64,000 nt of DNA from Pedobacter sp. Leaf41 (GCF_001422545.1 NZ_LMLE01000011.1:242854-306853), one strand, 5' to 3'; counted from the stretch's first letter, positions 37,701 through 46,147 are shown. Notes: a model not told the origin generated them from the sequence alone. Translations and numbers: made by a program.

Positions 37701-37770
37701 CAAACGCTACGTTAATTGCGAGTAAAAGAAATACGGCCAGAACAGAAATTCTTGTAAAAATTCTTTTCAT
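34765..37770 (-). CDS. SusC/RagA family TonB-linked outer-membrane protein
   Basis: The 1001-residue protein has a signal peptide (1-24), a carboxypeptidase-regulatory-like domain (27-110, GVVTDGGDKTPLPGVTI), a TonB-box region (VVVVGYGTQRK, about 110-122), a plug with YVVDGVWYDDI, and a long barrel. There is no STN domain, so regulation is by the separate propeller regulator rather than by an anti-sigma factor. With SusD it imports the locus oligosaccharide. Confidence 0.95.
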   Translation of the reverse strand: MKRIFTRISVLAVFLLLAINVAFAQNITVKGVVTDGGDKTPLPGVTILIKGAQGGTQTDSNGNYSISVPSTATLVFNFVGYTAQEQAVANRTTINVGLASSTQQLEQVVVVGYGTQRKIDVTGSVATVKGEDISKQISTNPVGALQGKVAGVSITNTGTPGGSPTITIRGSGTIYGKTVPLYVVDGVWYDDINFLNPADIANISILKDASAQSIYGIRAANGVVLVTTNKGKKGDAVINYNGTVGFQKVTNQVEMANASEYATAVNEAYALQGAQPLFANTNLGEGTNWYDVALREALITNHQLSISGGSEKSTYNLSLGYLDQDGIVKNNNYKRYTARLSNDFQVFEPLKIGYNVTATSSKSKDPASGIFRALYAASPVVPVFNADGSYGDPNAFNLGNGSNMNPQATLDFFNQNTTKYKITGNVFAELKFLKNFTFRTSLGGDFGQEEVRGYIPVYKASNTQQNTNSKLDIDRIENRNWIIENTLTYDRKWTDHNLTVLVGQTAQRNKMYEINADALNVPYTSEGDLYLALGDAATRNVTDKGEISTFASYFARVNYSYKNRYLLNASIRRDGASQFFGSDNLWGNFPSIGAGWVITNEDFMKDQKIFSNLKLRGSWGKVGNAGVPFNPSTQTVDQSAGLIAFFGGLPYTGASIRSIVPPFLLWERSAGTDVGLEMGFLNNKLTIEADYYNRKTEQAIFDIPVLGSIGTQNSSLIANQADIQNRGFEFSATWADKTEGGFTYSISGNVGMNNNKVLNVTSGSNPIYRGGAGLTSGYLSTRTVNNRPIGEFFGYQVEGVFQSDAEAAAWPGFKRGDFKYADINGDGIIDLKDRVVLGNPNPKFTYGVNTNFAYKNFDLTLDIQGVADVDVFNANLSNRFGNENYTKDFITNRWNGPGTSNSYSSASLASGLNNAPNSFYVEKGDYIRLRNIQLGYTLPQAISNKMKMQRLRVFLNAQNAVNIFGYKGFSPEVGGAPTNAGIDTNVYPLFATYNFGLNVTF

Positions 37771-38114
37771 GCTTATTAAAAATTTAGTTTAATTGATAGG
37801 ATAAATGTGGGGTTGTTTTTTTGGTTGTGCAAGTGCTTTTACCTCAACATTAATACATCATTTTTATAAGAGAAGTTTTTTAAGAGGAAAACCAATTGGC
37901 ATTTTGGGCCAAAAAGGCAATTTTTAAGCTTTGTAACTAATTAATTACCCGAGTTAAGTGTGTAAGTTACACTAAGGCTTTTGTAGGGGTAAAAAAATAG
38001 TTATGAGAGGTAATGATGTAGTGTTTTTAGCCTTCCGATGTTTGAAAATCTAAAGAATATCGTTTTCATGCAAACGTTCCCGACGATGGTTCGGCTTGGT
38101 TTTCTGGTTTCGAG
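37771..38114. other. Regulatory spacer between the PUL regulator and susC
   Basis: The 344-bp gap has no gene. It must hold the susC promoter and probably the regulator's operator, but I see no exact TAnnTTTG on the minus strand. GGGCCAAAAAGGC at about 37908-37920 is a small GGCC-A5-GGC motif. AAGTGTGTAAGTTACACTA at about 37955 holds a GTAAGTTAC palindrome that could be an operator. Confidence 0.4.
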
Positions 38115-40994
38115 TTACAATTCCATTAAGAATTCAGTTAGGTTTTTATCGTGTGGGACTTCCAGTTTTTTGCGCAAGCGATAGCGGCGAATTTCCACAC
38201 CTCTTAGGCTAATATTTAGCAATGACGACATCTCTTTACTGCTCATGTTCATGCGCAAGTAGGCACAAAGTTTTAAGTCATTTGGCACTAGGTCCGGATG
38301 TTGTGCTTTAAGCTTTTTGAAGAAACTCTCATGAGCTTCATTAAAGCTGTTTTCGAATAAATGCCAATCCCGCTCGTCATTCATTCCATCATTGATTACC
38401 TTTTGAATTTTTTTTGTCTGATCGTCTGAAAGCTTCTTGCCATTCTCATCTTTCAGCTTGGTAATTTCATCGCTGAGTTTTTGAAGCAGCTCATTTTTAT
38501 AAACCAGGGTCATGGCCGAGTTGGCCAGTTCTCTATTTTTGGAAGCCAGCTCCGCCTGAAGCTTTTCAGTTTGCAGCTTTATGATTTGCTTTTCATTTAC
38601 TTCGGCCTCCTGTTTCAAAATTTCATCCTGCTCTGCTTTCAACCGCTCACTAATTTTATGACTATCGCGTTTCAGCTTTGCTTCATACAGCTTTTTGCCC
38701 ACGATTAATACAACCACAAATAAAATTGAGTATAAAACAATAGCAATGTTGCTCAGATACCAGGGCCGGAGTATGGTGAACTCGAAAGTAGTGATCTCGC
38801 TAATAGAAGAATCATTGATTTTTGCCCGCACCTTGAATTTATAAGTGCCGCTACTCAGGTTGGTAAAATCTTTTTGGGTAGCCACACTCCAATCCGACCA
38901 GTCTTTGGAATATCCTTCTAAATAATATTGAAATTTAAGCTTCGCCTGTCGGTAATACGGCAGGGCAAATGAAATCCTGATGTTGTTCCTGCTGTTTGGA
39001 ATCTCCGTCTCTTCATTGCCATTGCCTGTTTCGCTGATAGTGAAATACTTATCGGTGATGTCTTCAATCCTCCGGATTAAAACTGCTGGAAGTTTCCTTT
39101 TGCCAGGCGATTGGCTAAGCAGATTATTGTAAATTACGAAACCATCATCAACACTGATCAAATAAATAGAATTTCCAATTTGACTGATGTTTTCATAGTA
39201 TTGAACCATTCTGCCATCTAAAAGGCTAAACTGATTGGAGTCTATTTCTATTTTCCCAGGTTCGGAAAAGTTTACCAACGATGTTTTACCATGATCGATA
39301 AACCAATACTTTTTATTGCCCGCACTAATAATTTTGTTAGAAGTAGAGAATGAGCCGAGGCTTTTGTTCAGCACATCATACAAAGTAAACTTATTGCTCA
39401 ATTCATCGTAAGTGTAAAATCCTTTATCAGAGGAGAACACAATTCTATTCTCCAGATTGAAGATATTCACGTTATAGTTTCCGGGTAAGCCATTTTGTTC
39501 ATCGAAATATTTTACACTGGTTACTTTGCTAAAAGTGCTGTTCAGGGTGAGTTTGTATAAGCCTTTATAGGCATGCGCTACCCAAATATCGCCTTTGTTA
39601 TCTTGCTCAATAAATCGTGAAGGTTCTGTAAAACCCAACACTTTACCATCAAATTTCAATCCCGAAGCGGTATTTTGATAGAGTGATAACCCGACATAAG
39701 TTCCCTGGATAAAATAGTTGGGGTTAGAATGAAGTTGTTTGATGGTCCAACCTCCACTTACCGACGAAATCCAACTGATTTGATCACCTAAAACTTTAAA
39801 AGTACCGCTATTGTGCCCACAAATTAATTCGTTGTTCACGATGGCGAGATCCCAAACCTGCCCTTGCGAACTTGGAATAAGGCGAAAATTAAAAGGCGTT
39901 AGTTCATCGTTTTTAGACCAATTGCTGTAAAACAAGCCCTGGTTAGTACCTAGGTAAATTTTATCTTTAAAAATGATGCTGGAGTAAACAGTTCCGAACT
40001 GTCCGGTTTTATCGAAATAGAAATACAGTGGGGAGTTTAATTCAATGCGGTCGATTCCATTATCCAAACCCGTCCACAGATTTTGCTCGTTATCGGCAAA
40101 AATACTTAATACCGTATTATTTTGTAATCCACTCGATTTGTTGATGCGTTGTACCACACGGCCGTTTTCATCAATGATGATTAAACCATTCAAAATGGTG
40201 CCATAGGCATAATATTTATTTAAAAGTTTTACCCCGTTATTCAGTTGATAAGTTTTAAGGTAATCGTTGGCTGGCGTAACAAGAGGTGAAAAATCTTTGC
40301 CATCGAAAGTAAATAAACCGTTTTTACTGGTGCCAATAATGAAACCACCATTTTTATAGGGTAAGATCGATAGCACACCTTGTTTACCCAGCTTTTCACT
40401 GTTCGGAATAAACTTCAATTGGTTTCCTGCCAATTCAAATAAACCTTTATCGAGCACTTCGACAATGTATTTGTTGTTTACCTGATGCAGAAAGAGAAAG
40501 GAAGACGGCGCTTTAATGATCTCAATTTTCCCGTTCTTATAGATGAATATCCTGGAGAAGGATTGAAAAATCACCCGGTCTTTGTCTACATATATTTTCC
40601 AGATTTCATCACTTACTTTATTGCCTTTTGGTAGGAGCGGGGTGAGTGATTGATAGGTTAATTTGTTGTTGGTATAAGCCCAGTACCCAAATTCACCAAA
40701 GGCGCCTGTATATATCTTTCCCTTATTGTCAGTTGCTACCGAACGAACAATTTGTCGATTTGGCATTTGGTACTTTTGCCAATATTTGCCATCGAAGGTT
40801 AAGAGACCTTCGGCATTGCCGAAGTACATGATGCCGCTTTTATCCTTCGCAATGCTCCAATTTTGATTGCCCGATGCGTAAACCGATTTTGGGTAATTTT
40901 CGATATATGGCACCCCGATGCTTTTGATTTCCGAAGCATAGGTGATTTGGGCAAAGAGGGAAAGGAGTAATAAAAGGCGAAAAAATCTACACAT
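38115..40994 (-). CDS. Propeller/triple-tyrosine sensor with LuxR-type HTH (PUL regulator)
   Basis: The 959-residue membrane regulator has a signal peptide, then a periplasmic two-propeller sensor (about 20-640), a Y_Y_Y domain (about 660-740), one membrane span (about 749-766), a long coiled coil (about 775-850) and a C-terminal LuxR-like helix-turn-helix (about 905-945). It lacks histidine-kinase and receiver domains, so it is a one-component signal-spanning regulator, unlike hybrid two-component PUL regulators. It lies directly upstream of susC on the same strand and most likely controls the locus. Confidence 0.88.
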   Translation of the reverse strand: MCRFFRLLLLLSLFAQITYASEIKSIGVPYIENYPKSVYASGNQNWSIAKDKSGIMYFGNAEGLLTFDGKYWQKYQMPNRQIVRSVATDNKGKIYTGAFGEFGYWAYTNNKLTYQSLTPLLPKGNKVSDEIWKIYVDKDRVIFQSFSRIFIYKNGKIEIIKAPSSFLFLHQVNNKYIVEVLDKGLFELAGNQLKFIPNSEKLGKQGVLSILPYKNGGFIIGTSKNGLFTFDGKDFSPLVTPANDYLKTYQLNNGVKLLNKYYAYGTILNGLIIIDENGRVVQRINKSSGLQNNTVLSIFADNEQNLWTGLDNGIDRIELNSPLYFYFDKTGQFGTVYSSIIFKDKIYLGTNQGLFYSNWSKNDELTPFNFRLIPSSQGQVWDLAIVNNELICGHNSGTFKVLGDQISWISSVSGGWTIKQLHSNPNYFIQGTYVGLSLYQNTASGLKFDGKVLGFTEPSRFIEQDNKGDIWVAHAYKGLYKLTLNSTFSKVTSVKYFDEQNGLPGNYNVNIFNLENRIVFSSDKGFYTYDELSNKFTLYDVLNKSLGSFSTSNKIISAGNKKYWFIDHGKTSLVNFSEPGKIEIDSNQFSLLDGRMVQYYENISQIGNSIYLISVDDGFVIYNNLLSQSPGKRKLPAVLIRRIEDITDKYFTISETGNGNEETEIPNSRNNIRISFALPYYRQAKLKFQYYLEGYSKDWSDWSVATQKDFTNLSSGTYKFKVRAKINDSSISEITTFEFTILRPWYLSNIAIVLYSILFVVVLIVGKKLYEAKLKRDSHKISERLKAEQDEILKQEAEVNEKQIIKLQTEKLQAELASKNRELANSAMTLVYKNELLQKLSDEITKLKDENGKKLSDDQTKKIQKVINDGMNDERDWHLFENSFNEAHESFFKKLKAQHPDLVPNDLKLCAYLRMNMSSKEMSSLLNISLRGVEIRRYRLRKKLEVPHDKNLTEFLMEL

Positions 40995-41191
40995 ATTTAA
41001 TGATTATGGGGCAAAGGGTAAAGAGCCATGAGCAAAGAATAAAGACCAATGAGCAAAGAGCAAGGAGCAAAGATCAAGGAAAAAATACCACTCAACCACG
41101 CACTTCCAACCCCCACTCTCAACTCCCAGCTAGACAACCTAGCTTTTGACTACCGACTCCGGACTAGAGACGCTCAACCCCGAACTCCTAA
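40995..41191. repeat. Purine-rich then pyrimidine-rich degenerate repeat spacer
   Basis: The first half (about 41010-41080) is a degenerate array of GAGCAAAG/AAAGAGC units. The second half (about 41090-41190) is pyrimidine-rich with CAACTCCCA and ACTCCGGACT units. A spurious ORF passes through it. It resembles the arrays at 11243-11350 in kind, not in sequence. Confidence 0.6.
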
Positions 41192-42025
41192 TTACCTCGT
41201 TACTGTAAAGATCAACACAGCCAAATTCACTACCACTAAAAGCGGCTGTAAAATATTGTTCAGGCTTTGGAGTTTATCACTCGTAGCCGAACTTTTGGTA
41301 GGCTGAAGTACAATAATATCACGATTTTGCAATACCAGTTTTTTGCTTGCCAAACTGTTGATATCGTTTAGGTTCACATAAATAAGCTCTGGGTTTGCCC
41401 GATCGCCGCGAATAATTTTTAATGTTTTCGGATCGGCAGTTTTGGTAATTCCACCCGCTTCGCCGATTATATCGATAAGCGTGGTGTTATCACGTTCCAA
41501 TAAAAAGTTGCCCTGTTTACTAAATTCGCCCAATAACGTCACCTTTAAATTAACCACCGACAACTCGATGATGGGATCTTTTAACAATTTATTTTTATAG
41601 AGGTTCTGAATTTTAATAGCCGCTTCTCTTCTGGTTAAACCAATTACTTCGACTTTTCCAATGGCCGGTAAATTAACCATTCCATCTAAATCTACAGGGT
41701 AGGAGAGTATATTATTAATTCCGCCTGAGGCGCTGTTTTGTTGGCTATTGCTACTTGCTGTAGAACCTGTTGTGTTGTTCGTAGCACCGAATTCGAAGTT
41801 TTGTACGTTGCGAATGGCCAGCTGATCGTTCACCTTTATTTTATAATAGGCATCGCTAATACCCTGATCGTTTACCACATAAACCTGTTTGATGGTGTCG
41901 GTAACGATATCACTCGGCGCATTAAATAGCGTTCTTTCTTTACGCACACCACACGAACTCAAAACGGCAAGAATAGAAAATATAGCAATAAAAAGGAAGT
42001 AGTTCTTGATGTAAATGAAAATCAT
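41192..42025 (-). CDS. Polysaccharide export lipoprotein (Wza-like)
   Basis: I chose the ATG at 42025 because the longer start (42064) overlaps an exact -7 box. The 277-residue product has a lipoprotein signal with Cys25 (VLSSCGVRK), a polysaccharide-export domain (YKIKVNDQLAIRNVQNFEFGA...VDLDGMVNLPAIGKVEVIGLT), an SLBB domain (VTLLGEFSKQGNFLLE...IIGEAGGITKTADPKTLKIIRG) and a C-terminal hydrophobic helix. It would form the outer-membrane export channel. It is divergent from the first sorting-signal protein across an FNR/CRP-like palindrome. Confidence 0.88.
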   Translation of the reverse strand: MIFIYIKNYFLFIAIFSILAVLSSCGVRKERTLFNAPSDIVTDTIKQVYVVNDQGISDAYYKIKVNDQLAIRNVQNFEFGATNNTTGSTASSNSQQNSASGGINNILSYPVDLDGMVNLPAIGKVEVIGLTRREAAIKIQNLYKNKLLKDPIIELSVVNLKVTLLGEFSKQGNFLLERDNTTLIDIIGEAGGITKTADPKTLKIIRGDRANPELIYVNLNDINSLASKKLVLQNRDIIVLQPTKSSATSDKLQSLNNILQPLLVVVNLAVLIFTVTR

Positions 42026-42061
42026 ACTTAAGCGGAGACAAGGTTTGGCTTTATTAAGAAA

Positions 42062-42069
42062 CAAAAATA
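42062..42069 (-). promoter_or_regulatory. -7 box of the Wza-like gene
   Basis: Minus-strand TATTTTTG is an exact TAnnTTTG match, 36 bp before the ATG at 42025. Confidence 0.55.
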
Positions 42070-42161
42070 CTTTTTAATATATGAAATCGAAAATTTATAA
42101 AACGGAGCGAAGATAATGGGAAATTAAACGTTTAATCATTGCCGCTTAGAAAAATAAAATT

Positions 42162-42175
42162 TTGACATATGTCAA
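42162..42175. promoter_or_regulatory. FNR/CRP-like palindrome, site 1
   Basis: TTGACATATGTCAA is a perfect 14-bp palindrome with the 5-4-5 layout (TTGAC-N4-GTCAA) of CRP/FNR-family operators. It lies between the divergent promoters of the Wza-like gene and the first CPxDDY gene, 42 bp before that gene's -7 box. Confidence 0.55.
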
Positions 42176-42217
42176 TTATGAAAGCGGTAGCTAAGCGTTT
42201 TCTTTACTGGTCAGCCG

Positions 42218-42225
42218 TATCTTTG
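42218..42225 (+). promoter_or_regulatory. -7 box of the first CPxDDY gene
   Basis: TATCTTTG is an exact TAnnTTTG match, 50 bp before the ATG at 42276. It overlaps the longer GTG ORF start at 42225, supporting the ATG start. Confidence 0.55.
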
Positions 42226-42275
42226 TGCATCCCCTATTGTTGAAGCATATCCTTGGATGTAATAAAATTATTATT

Positions 42276-42698
42276 ATGAAGAGGTTGTTTTTAATATTTA
42301 TTGTTTTCTTTTGTTCGCATTTTTTTGTAAAGGCTCAATCGAGTACTGCTACGGGCTGTCTTCTTCAGAATAACATCATTTATACTGATGATTACACGTT
42401 CACAAACTATTTTAAAACGTCATCAATAAATACTCTTCCTGCTAATAGATGTAGCTGGACCCCTGTTACAGGTCCAACATGTTACGTTTCAGCTAGTAGA
42501 TCATTTGATGTTTTTGGATGCTTTTGTTATGTCTATGCAAGTCCCCAAACAGGATTTAGTGGAACATTTACCGCTAGCACAATTGGGTGCCCACTTGATG
42601 ATTATATATGGTTTTTAATATTTCCAATAGGTATTTTGGGTATCCTTTATCTGCGTAAACACATAACAAATAAATTTGAAGAAGCATTGATTTTATAG
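42276..42698 (+). CDS. Small secreted protein with C-terminal CPLDDY sorting-like signal (member 1)
   Basis: The 140-residue protein has a signal peptide (1-20, ending VKAQ), an early Gly-Cys (TGCLLQ), six cysteines in the mature part, and a C-terminal CPLDDYIWFLIFPIGILGIL segment followed by YLRKH. The tail (motif, about 16 hydrophobic residues, basic cluster) has the layout of exosortase/PEP-CTERM-type sorting signals. I do not recognise the mature domain. It is the first of five such genes in 8 kb beside polysaccharide genes. Confidence 0.8.
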   Translation: MKRLFLIFIVFFCSHFFVKAQSSTATGCLLQNNIIYTDDYTFTNYFKTSSINTLPANRCSWTPVTGPTCYVSASRSFDVFGCFCYVYASPQTGFSGTFTASTIGCPLDDYIWFLIFPIGILGILYLRKHITNKFEEALIL

Positions 42699-42793
42699 AC
42701 TTTCTCCAGCGGCAGTCCATTCAAACGTTGAATTAATTGTCTACTCATATTTAAGTACTAAAAACACTTTTTTTGTATGATTAAATAGATTTG

Positions 42794-42825
42794 TTTGTGT
42801 TTTGATTGATACGCGGTTATTTTTG
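42794..42825 (+). promoter_or_regulatory. Complete Bacteroidota promoter of CPxDDY member 2
   Basis: TTTG at 42794-42797, a 20-bp spacer, then TATTTTTG at 42818-42825, an exact -33/-7 pair. The start codon at 42856 follows 30 bp later. Confidence 0.7.
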
Positions 42826-42855
42826 TGCTGGAATTCGTCCCGTTCCGTATCAGAT

Positions 42856-43353
42856 ATGAAGTTTATCTTTTCGATAGTTGCTCTTTTTTCTACTACTATT
42901 TCATTTGCTCAGGGACCCTCAGGTTGTATCGTGTATGATTATAGTTCCAATGTTCCCCCTTATTCAGGCAAGGTCTTCACCCAGATTATTGGTACAGTCC
43001 CTACTACAACCTCTACCAGTTCCCCCTTTATTGCAGGTGATATCAGAGGAACTGAAATGTATAACGGAGGGATAACAACAACTGGAATTGGTCCAAATAT
43101 ACCAGTATCAATAAGCTGTTATAGGCAGCCGTCTAATACGTTACTTAGGGAATGTGCAATTAGATTTCAGACCGCTAATACCACGCCGGCTGTTTATTCT
43201 TACTATGGAGGACTTAGAGCCCAGAACTATTATTCATGTCCTATAGATGATTATATCCCATATTTTCTATTTATATCAAGTATCTTTGGCTTTACAATTA
43301 TCAGAAAATATCCAACCAGCTTTTTACATATAGCACAAGTGTTGAACTTGTGA
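42856..43353 (+). CDS. Small secreted protein with C-terminal CPIDDY sorting-like signal (member 2)
   Basis: The ATG at 42856 gives a clean signal peptide (ending SFAQ); an earlier in-frame start lies before the promoter. The 165-residue protein has an early PSGC, four mature cysteines, a Thr/Ser-rich middle (about 45-60), and the tail SCPIDDYIPYFLFISS..FTIIRKY. It differs from member 1 almost everywhere except the signal, the Gly-Cys and the tail. The function is unknown; a surface-anchored role is inferred. Confidence 0.8.
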   Translation: MKFIFSIVALFSTTISFAQGPSGCIVYDYSSNVPPYSGKVFTQIIGTVPTTTSTSSPFIAGDIRGTEMYNGGITTTGIGPNIPVSISCYRQPSNTLLRECAIRFQTANTTPAVYSYYGGLRAQNYYSCPIDDYIPYFLFISSIFGFTIIRKYPTSFLHIAQVLNL

Positions 43354-43390
43354 TTTAACAAATCTTATATTTTTAAACCCCCATTTAGAC

Positions 43391-43497
43391 TTAGCGTCTC
43401 GCTAAGACTTATCTTTATCGGTTTTTATTGCTATTGTAACCTTCTAGTCGTAGAGTCTCTCTAAGGCTTATATTAATTCGTTTTATTGCTATTGTAA
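43391..43497. repeat. Two imperfect ~50-bp direct repeats
   Basis: Both units read (TAG)(A/C)G(A/T)(G)TCTC(G/T)CTAAG(A/G)CTTAT...TCG(G)TTTTTATTGCTATTGTAA, with a 58-bp period. The unit also contains a small CTTAGCG/CGCTAAG inverted element in the first copy. Confidence 0.65.
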
Positions 43498-43725
43498 TGT
43501 AGTCATTCCGTTGTTATTTGTCATGCTAATGATTTTGTGTAATCCGTTTTAAAGTTTGGGCTGTCTAGTCCAAACAGAGAAGCTTGCTCCAGACTGAAAT
43601 CAACTTGCATTAGTCGAAGCCAGAAAGCATGATATGGCTTATAAGATTTGCCGTTATCTAGTGCAAGATCTCGCTCTTGATTTATCCTTGTCTAATTAAA
43701 CCAACTTTTATTGTTCATTTTGTTC

Positions 43726-43739
43726 ATGACATTTGTCAA
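43726..43739. promoter_or_regulatory. FNR/CRP-like palindrome, site 2
   Basis: ATGACATTTGTCAA matches TTGAC-N4-GTCAA at nine of ten half-site positions. It lies about 270 bp upstream of CPxDDY member 3. Confidence 0.35.
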
Positions 43740-44004
43740 ATGTTTGTATAAGTGTTGTCTTCTAATTTCTTCCGCTGAGAGTATAAGCTTCGTTAGCTTT
43801 TTGAATCAAAATTCCCCTTGCTTAAATAGCAGAGGAGGTTATTGTTAATAATTGGCCAATAAATTTGCAGTTATTCAATTATCTGTATTCCTAGAAAGAC
43901 TGTTTTTTTAGTTTCTTGCAGTTTTTATTATAGATTTAAAATTTCATATTCGCGTCGATTTGTAGTTTTTGTAGTACGATAATTTGTTTTTATATCCTTC
44001 TAGA

Positions 44005-44550
44005 ATGTACCGCTTTTTTTTTCTTGCCATTTCTTCACTATTTCTGTTCTCAAATTCATCAAAAGGTCAAGAACGCGGAAACGGTTGCAGAATAAGCAAC
44101 ACTGTATTTACACAATACCTAGGTCTAGGTACTCCTTACGTAGGTCAACCAGAGCAATCATATTATGCGAGTAATGGCAGGCAATTAGAGTTGAATAATA
44201 ATAACAGTGCGAGATATATTTGTGGAGCAATAAATGATTATCCCCAAGGTAGTTATTATGATAGTTCTATTCCTCCCTATGGAGCTACTGTTATTATACC
44301 GATGCAACACGAATTGGTATCAGAAAGTTCGGTTGCATGTGTTATCTCGCTACAAGTAAACGGTTCTATAGTAAACGCGGGCGGAAGAGTAGTTACCTAC
44401 GAACTAAGTCCACCCTCAACCTGTTCGAATGCTTCACGTAACGATGCTCCTTTAGATGAATATTTTCCATTTCTAGCGCTAATTTTTGGCGGAGTGGGCT
44501 TCTCTAAAACGCGAAAGAAAAGACAACATCAAGATTTTATTTCGTTATAA
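44005..44550 (+). CDS. Small secreted protein with C-terminal APLDEY sorting-like signal (member 3)
   Basis: The ATG at 44005 is preferred over a TTG at 43984. The 181-residue protein has a signal peptide (ending SSKGQ), an early GNGC, four mature cysteines and the tail DAPLDEYFPFLALIFGG..FSKTRKKRQ. The motif cysteine is replaced by Ala, but another cysteine lies ten residues before the Pro (STCSNASRND), keeping the count even. It is the most divergent of the five members. Confidence 0.75.
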   Translation: MYRFFFLAISSLFLFSNSSKGQERGNGCRISNTVFTQYLGLGTPYVGQPEQSYYASNGRQLELNNNNSARYICGAINDYPQGSYYDSSIPPYGATVIIPMQHELVSESSVACVISLQVNGSIVNAGGRVVTYELSPPSTCSNASRNDAPLDEYFPFLALIFGGVGFSKTRKKRQHQDFISL

Positions 44551-45208
44551 ATACCGAACAAAACTAACTTAATTAAAAAATAGGACTGATATAATTTTAC
44601 CTTACATCCTTCTTATTTATGAATGATGTTTTTATCGTTCTTCGTAATTTTTTATTTTCCAAAGTTGTTGTGAAACTCGTTATTTAATGCCGGCTGCTCA
44701 TCGTGTCTACCTAAATAATCATCCGCCTCCCCAGATCATTTCTGACGAATGAGCATTTATCTGATCACTCATAAGGTCCGCAGTAATGTTTGCGCAATGC
44801 ATTTCGAGATTATAATTGAAAAAATGATCTCATGATTAAGGTACAAAACATCAACCTTGTGATCCTTGCTAAATATTAGTATGTTTATTAAAAATTAGCG
44901 CTTTTCAAACCGTTAACTCATGCTGATGTGGCGAAAATTATGTTCGATCTCCATTATTAACCTCCTCATATCAAATACCATTTTTTTATTTACCAATTGT
45001 TTCGCTTTTGCTTGTAAATCCCTTTTAAGCGATTAACCCTTAAGTCGCGGTTAATTTGGGTTTAGTTCGGACTTTGTTCGGGGTTGTGACAATCCTGGCC
45101 GACCGAAATCTGTCTCAAACCCAAATAAAATTAATCGGAATAGTTAACTATTGATCAACTATTCGTTATCTTTCGGTTATCATCCCATAATCTTATAACT
45201 CGAGAATT
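44551..45208. other. Gene-free interval before the DUF6266-type gene
   Basis: No gene is seen in 658 bp. The last 150 bp carry TTCGG units (TAGTTCGGACTTTGTTCGGGG), which may belong to the downstream gene's control region, and a near -7 box TATCTTTC at 45167-45174. Confidence 0.5.
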
Positions 45209-45847
45209 ATGGCTATTTTAAAAGATGGAGTAAACGGTGGATTCACCGGGAAAGTTGGAAGCGTGATCGGTTACCAGCTGAATGGTAAATGGGTAATCAA
45301 AGGATTGCCTAAGCTAAGTAAGAAAAACAAAAAGGGAACGGATAAGCAAAATAAATGTAGGTCAAAGTTTACGACCATACAAACATTTCTGTCTTATGTG
45401 CTTGATTTTATTCGTGTTGGCTTTAATCTCGAAGCGAAGGCAAAAGGAATGTCGGCACATAATTTCGCTAAATCTTATAACATGCTCCATGCCTTTAACG
45501 GGAATGGAGAGATTGATTATTCCAGAATTAAGCTTGCTCAGGGTAAGCTCCTGGGCCCGGCAGATGCTGCTGTACAAGTTCATCAAAATGGTCTTTTATT
45601 TTGCTGGGATCAACAAATCAGTGCTGGTTACGAGCGCCGATCTGATCAGGTGATGCTCTTGGCTTTCCACGCGGAAGGTGGATTTGCCTACCGCAGGCTG
45701 AGTGGCAACAGAAGAAGTGCCGGACAGGAACTGCTCGAAATCCCCCGGGAGAGAATTAGTATGGGTTATCATACTTGGATGGCCTTCATTGCTGATGACC
45801 GCCAGAGTATTTCGGATAGTATTTATTTGGGCAGAGTTGAATTCTAG
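45209..45847 (+). CDS. DUF6266-type conserved hypothetical protein
   Basis: The 212-residue protein starts MAILKDGVNGGFTGKVGSVIGY and continues with a basic, repeat-like segment (KLSKKNKKGTDKQNKCRSKF). This is the pattern of the DUF6266 family that is multi-copy in Sphingobacteriaceae. There is no signal peptide. The function is unknown. It interrupts the CPxDDY series, between members 3 and 4, and is followed by the 147-bp direct repeats. Confidence 0.75.
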   Translation: MAILKDGVNGGFTGKVGSVIGYQLNGKWVIKGLPKLSKKNKKGTDKQNKCRSKFTTIQTFLSYVLDFIRVGFNLEAKAKGMSAHNFAKSYNMLHAFNGNGEIDYSRIKLAQGKLLGPADAAVQVHQNGLLFCWDQQISAGYERRSDQVMLLAFHAEGGFAYRRLSGNRRSAGQELLEIPRERISMGYHTWMAFIADDRQSISDSIYLGRVEF

Positions 45848-45859
45848 ATCAGCATTCTA

Positions 45860-46147
45860 AGCTATATTCTGCCCTCTCGAATAATGTAAACTTTAATGAA
45901 ATTTAAGTTCTTTAGTTATGGCATAATGCCCGACAAAGTATTCGGTTTAATGTGGATTTAAATGGCCGCAGAAATAGCGAACACTTAAACCAGATGAGGA
46001 ATTATAAGATATATCAGGCCATCTCGAATGAAAACTTACTAAAATGTAATTTCTTTCGTTATGGCTTAATGCCCGACAAAGTCTTCGGTTTCACTTTGGA
46101 TTGAAGTGGCCGCTGAAATAGCGAACACTTAAACCAGGTGCGGGTTT
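45860..46147. repeat. Two ~140-bp direct repeats
   Basis: Copies at 45860-46000 and 46007-46147 share long identical blocks such as TAATGCCCGACAAAGT and GAAATAGCGAACACTTAAAC, with a period of 143-147 bp. They fill most of the 472-bp gap between the DUF6266-type gene and CPxDDY member 4. No ORF spans both copies. Confidence 0.85.

Larger units (their letters stand above)
43354..44004. other. Gene-free interval between CPxDDY members 2 and 3
   Basis: No gene is supported in 651 bp. It contains two imperfect direct repeats (43391-43439 and 43449-43497), an FNR/CRP-like palindrome at 43726-43739 and AT-rich DNA before the next gene. Confidence 0.6.

Noticed and set aside
41049-41306. 85-residue plus-strand ORF in the degenerate repeat spacer
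   Set aside because: Its sequence is a translation of low-complexity repeats and it runs into the 3' end of the Wza-like gene on the other strand.
43354-45208. Possible extra CPxDDY copies or pseudogenes in the gene-free gaps
   Set aside because: I looked for the motif on both strands by eye and found none; only repeats and palindromes are present.
45209-45847. DUF6266-type gene considered part of the CPxDDY family
   Set aside because: It has no signal peptide and no C-terminal tail motif.
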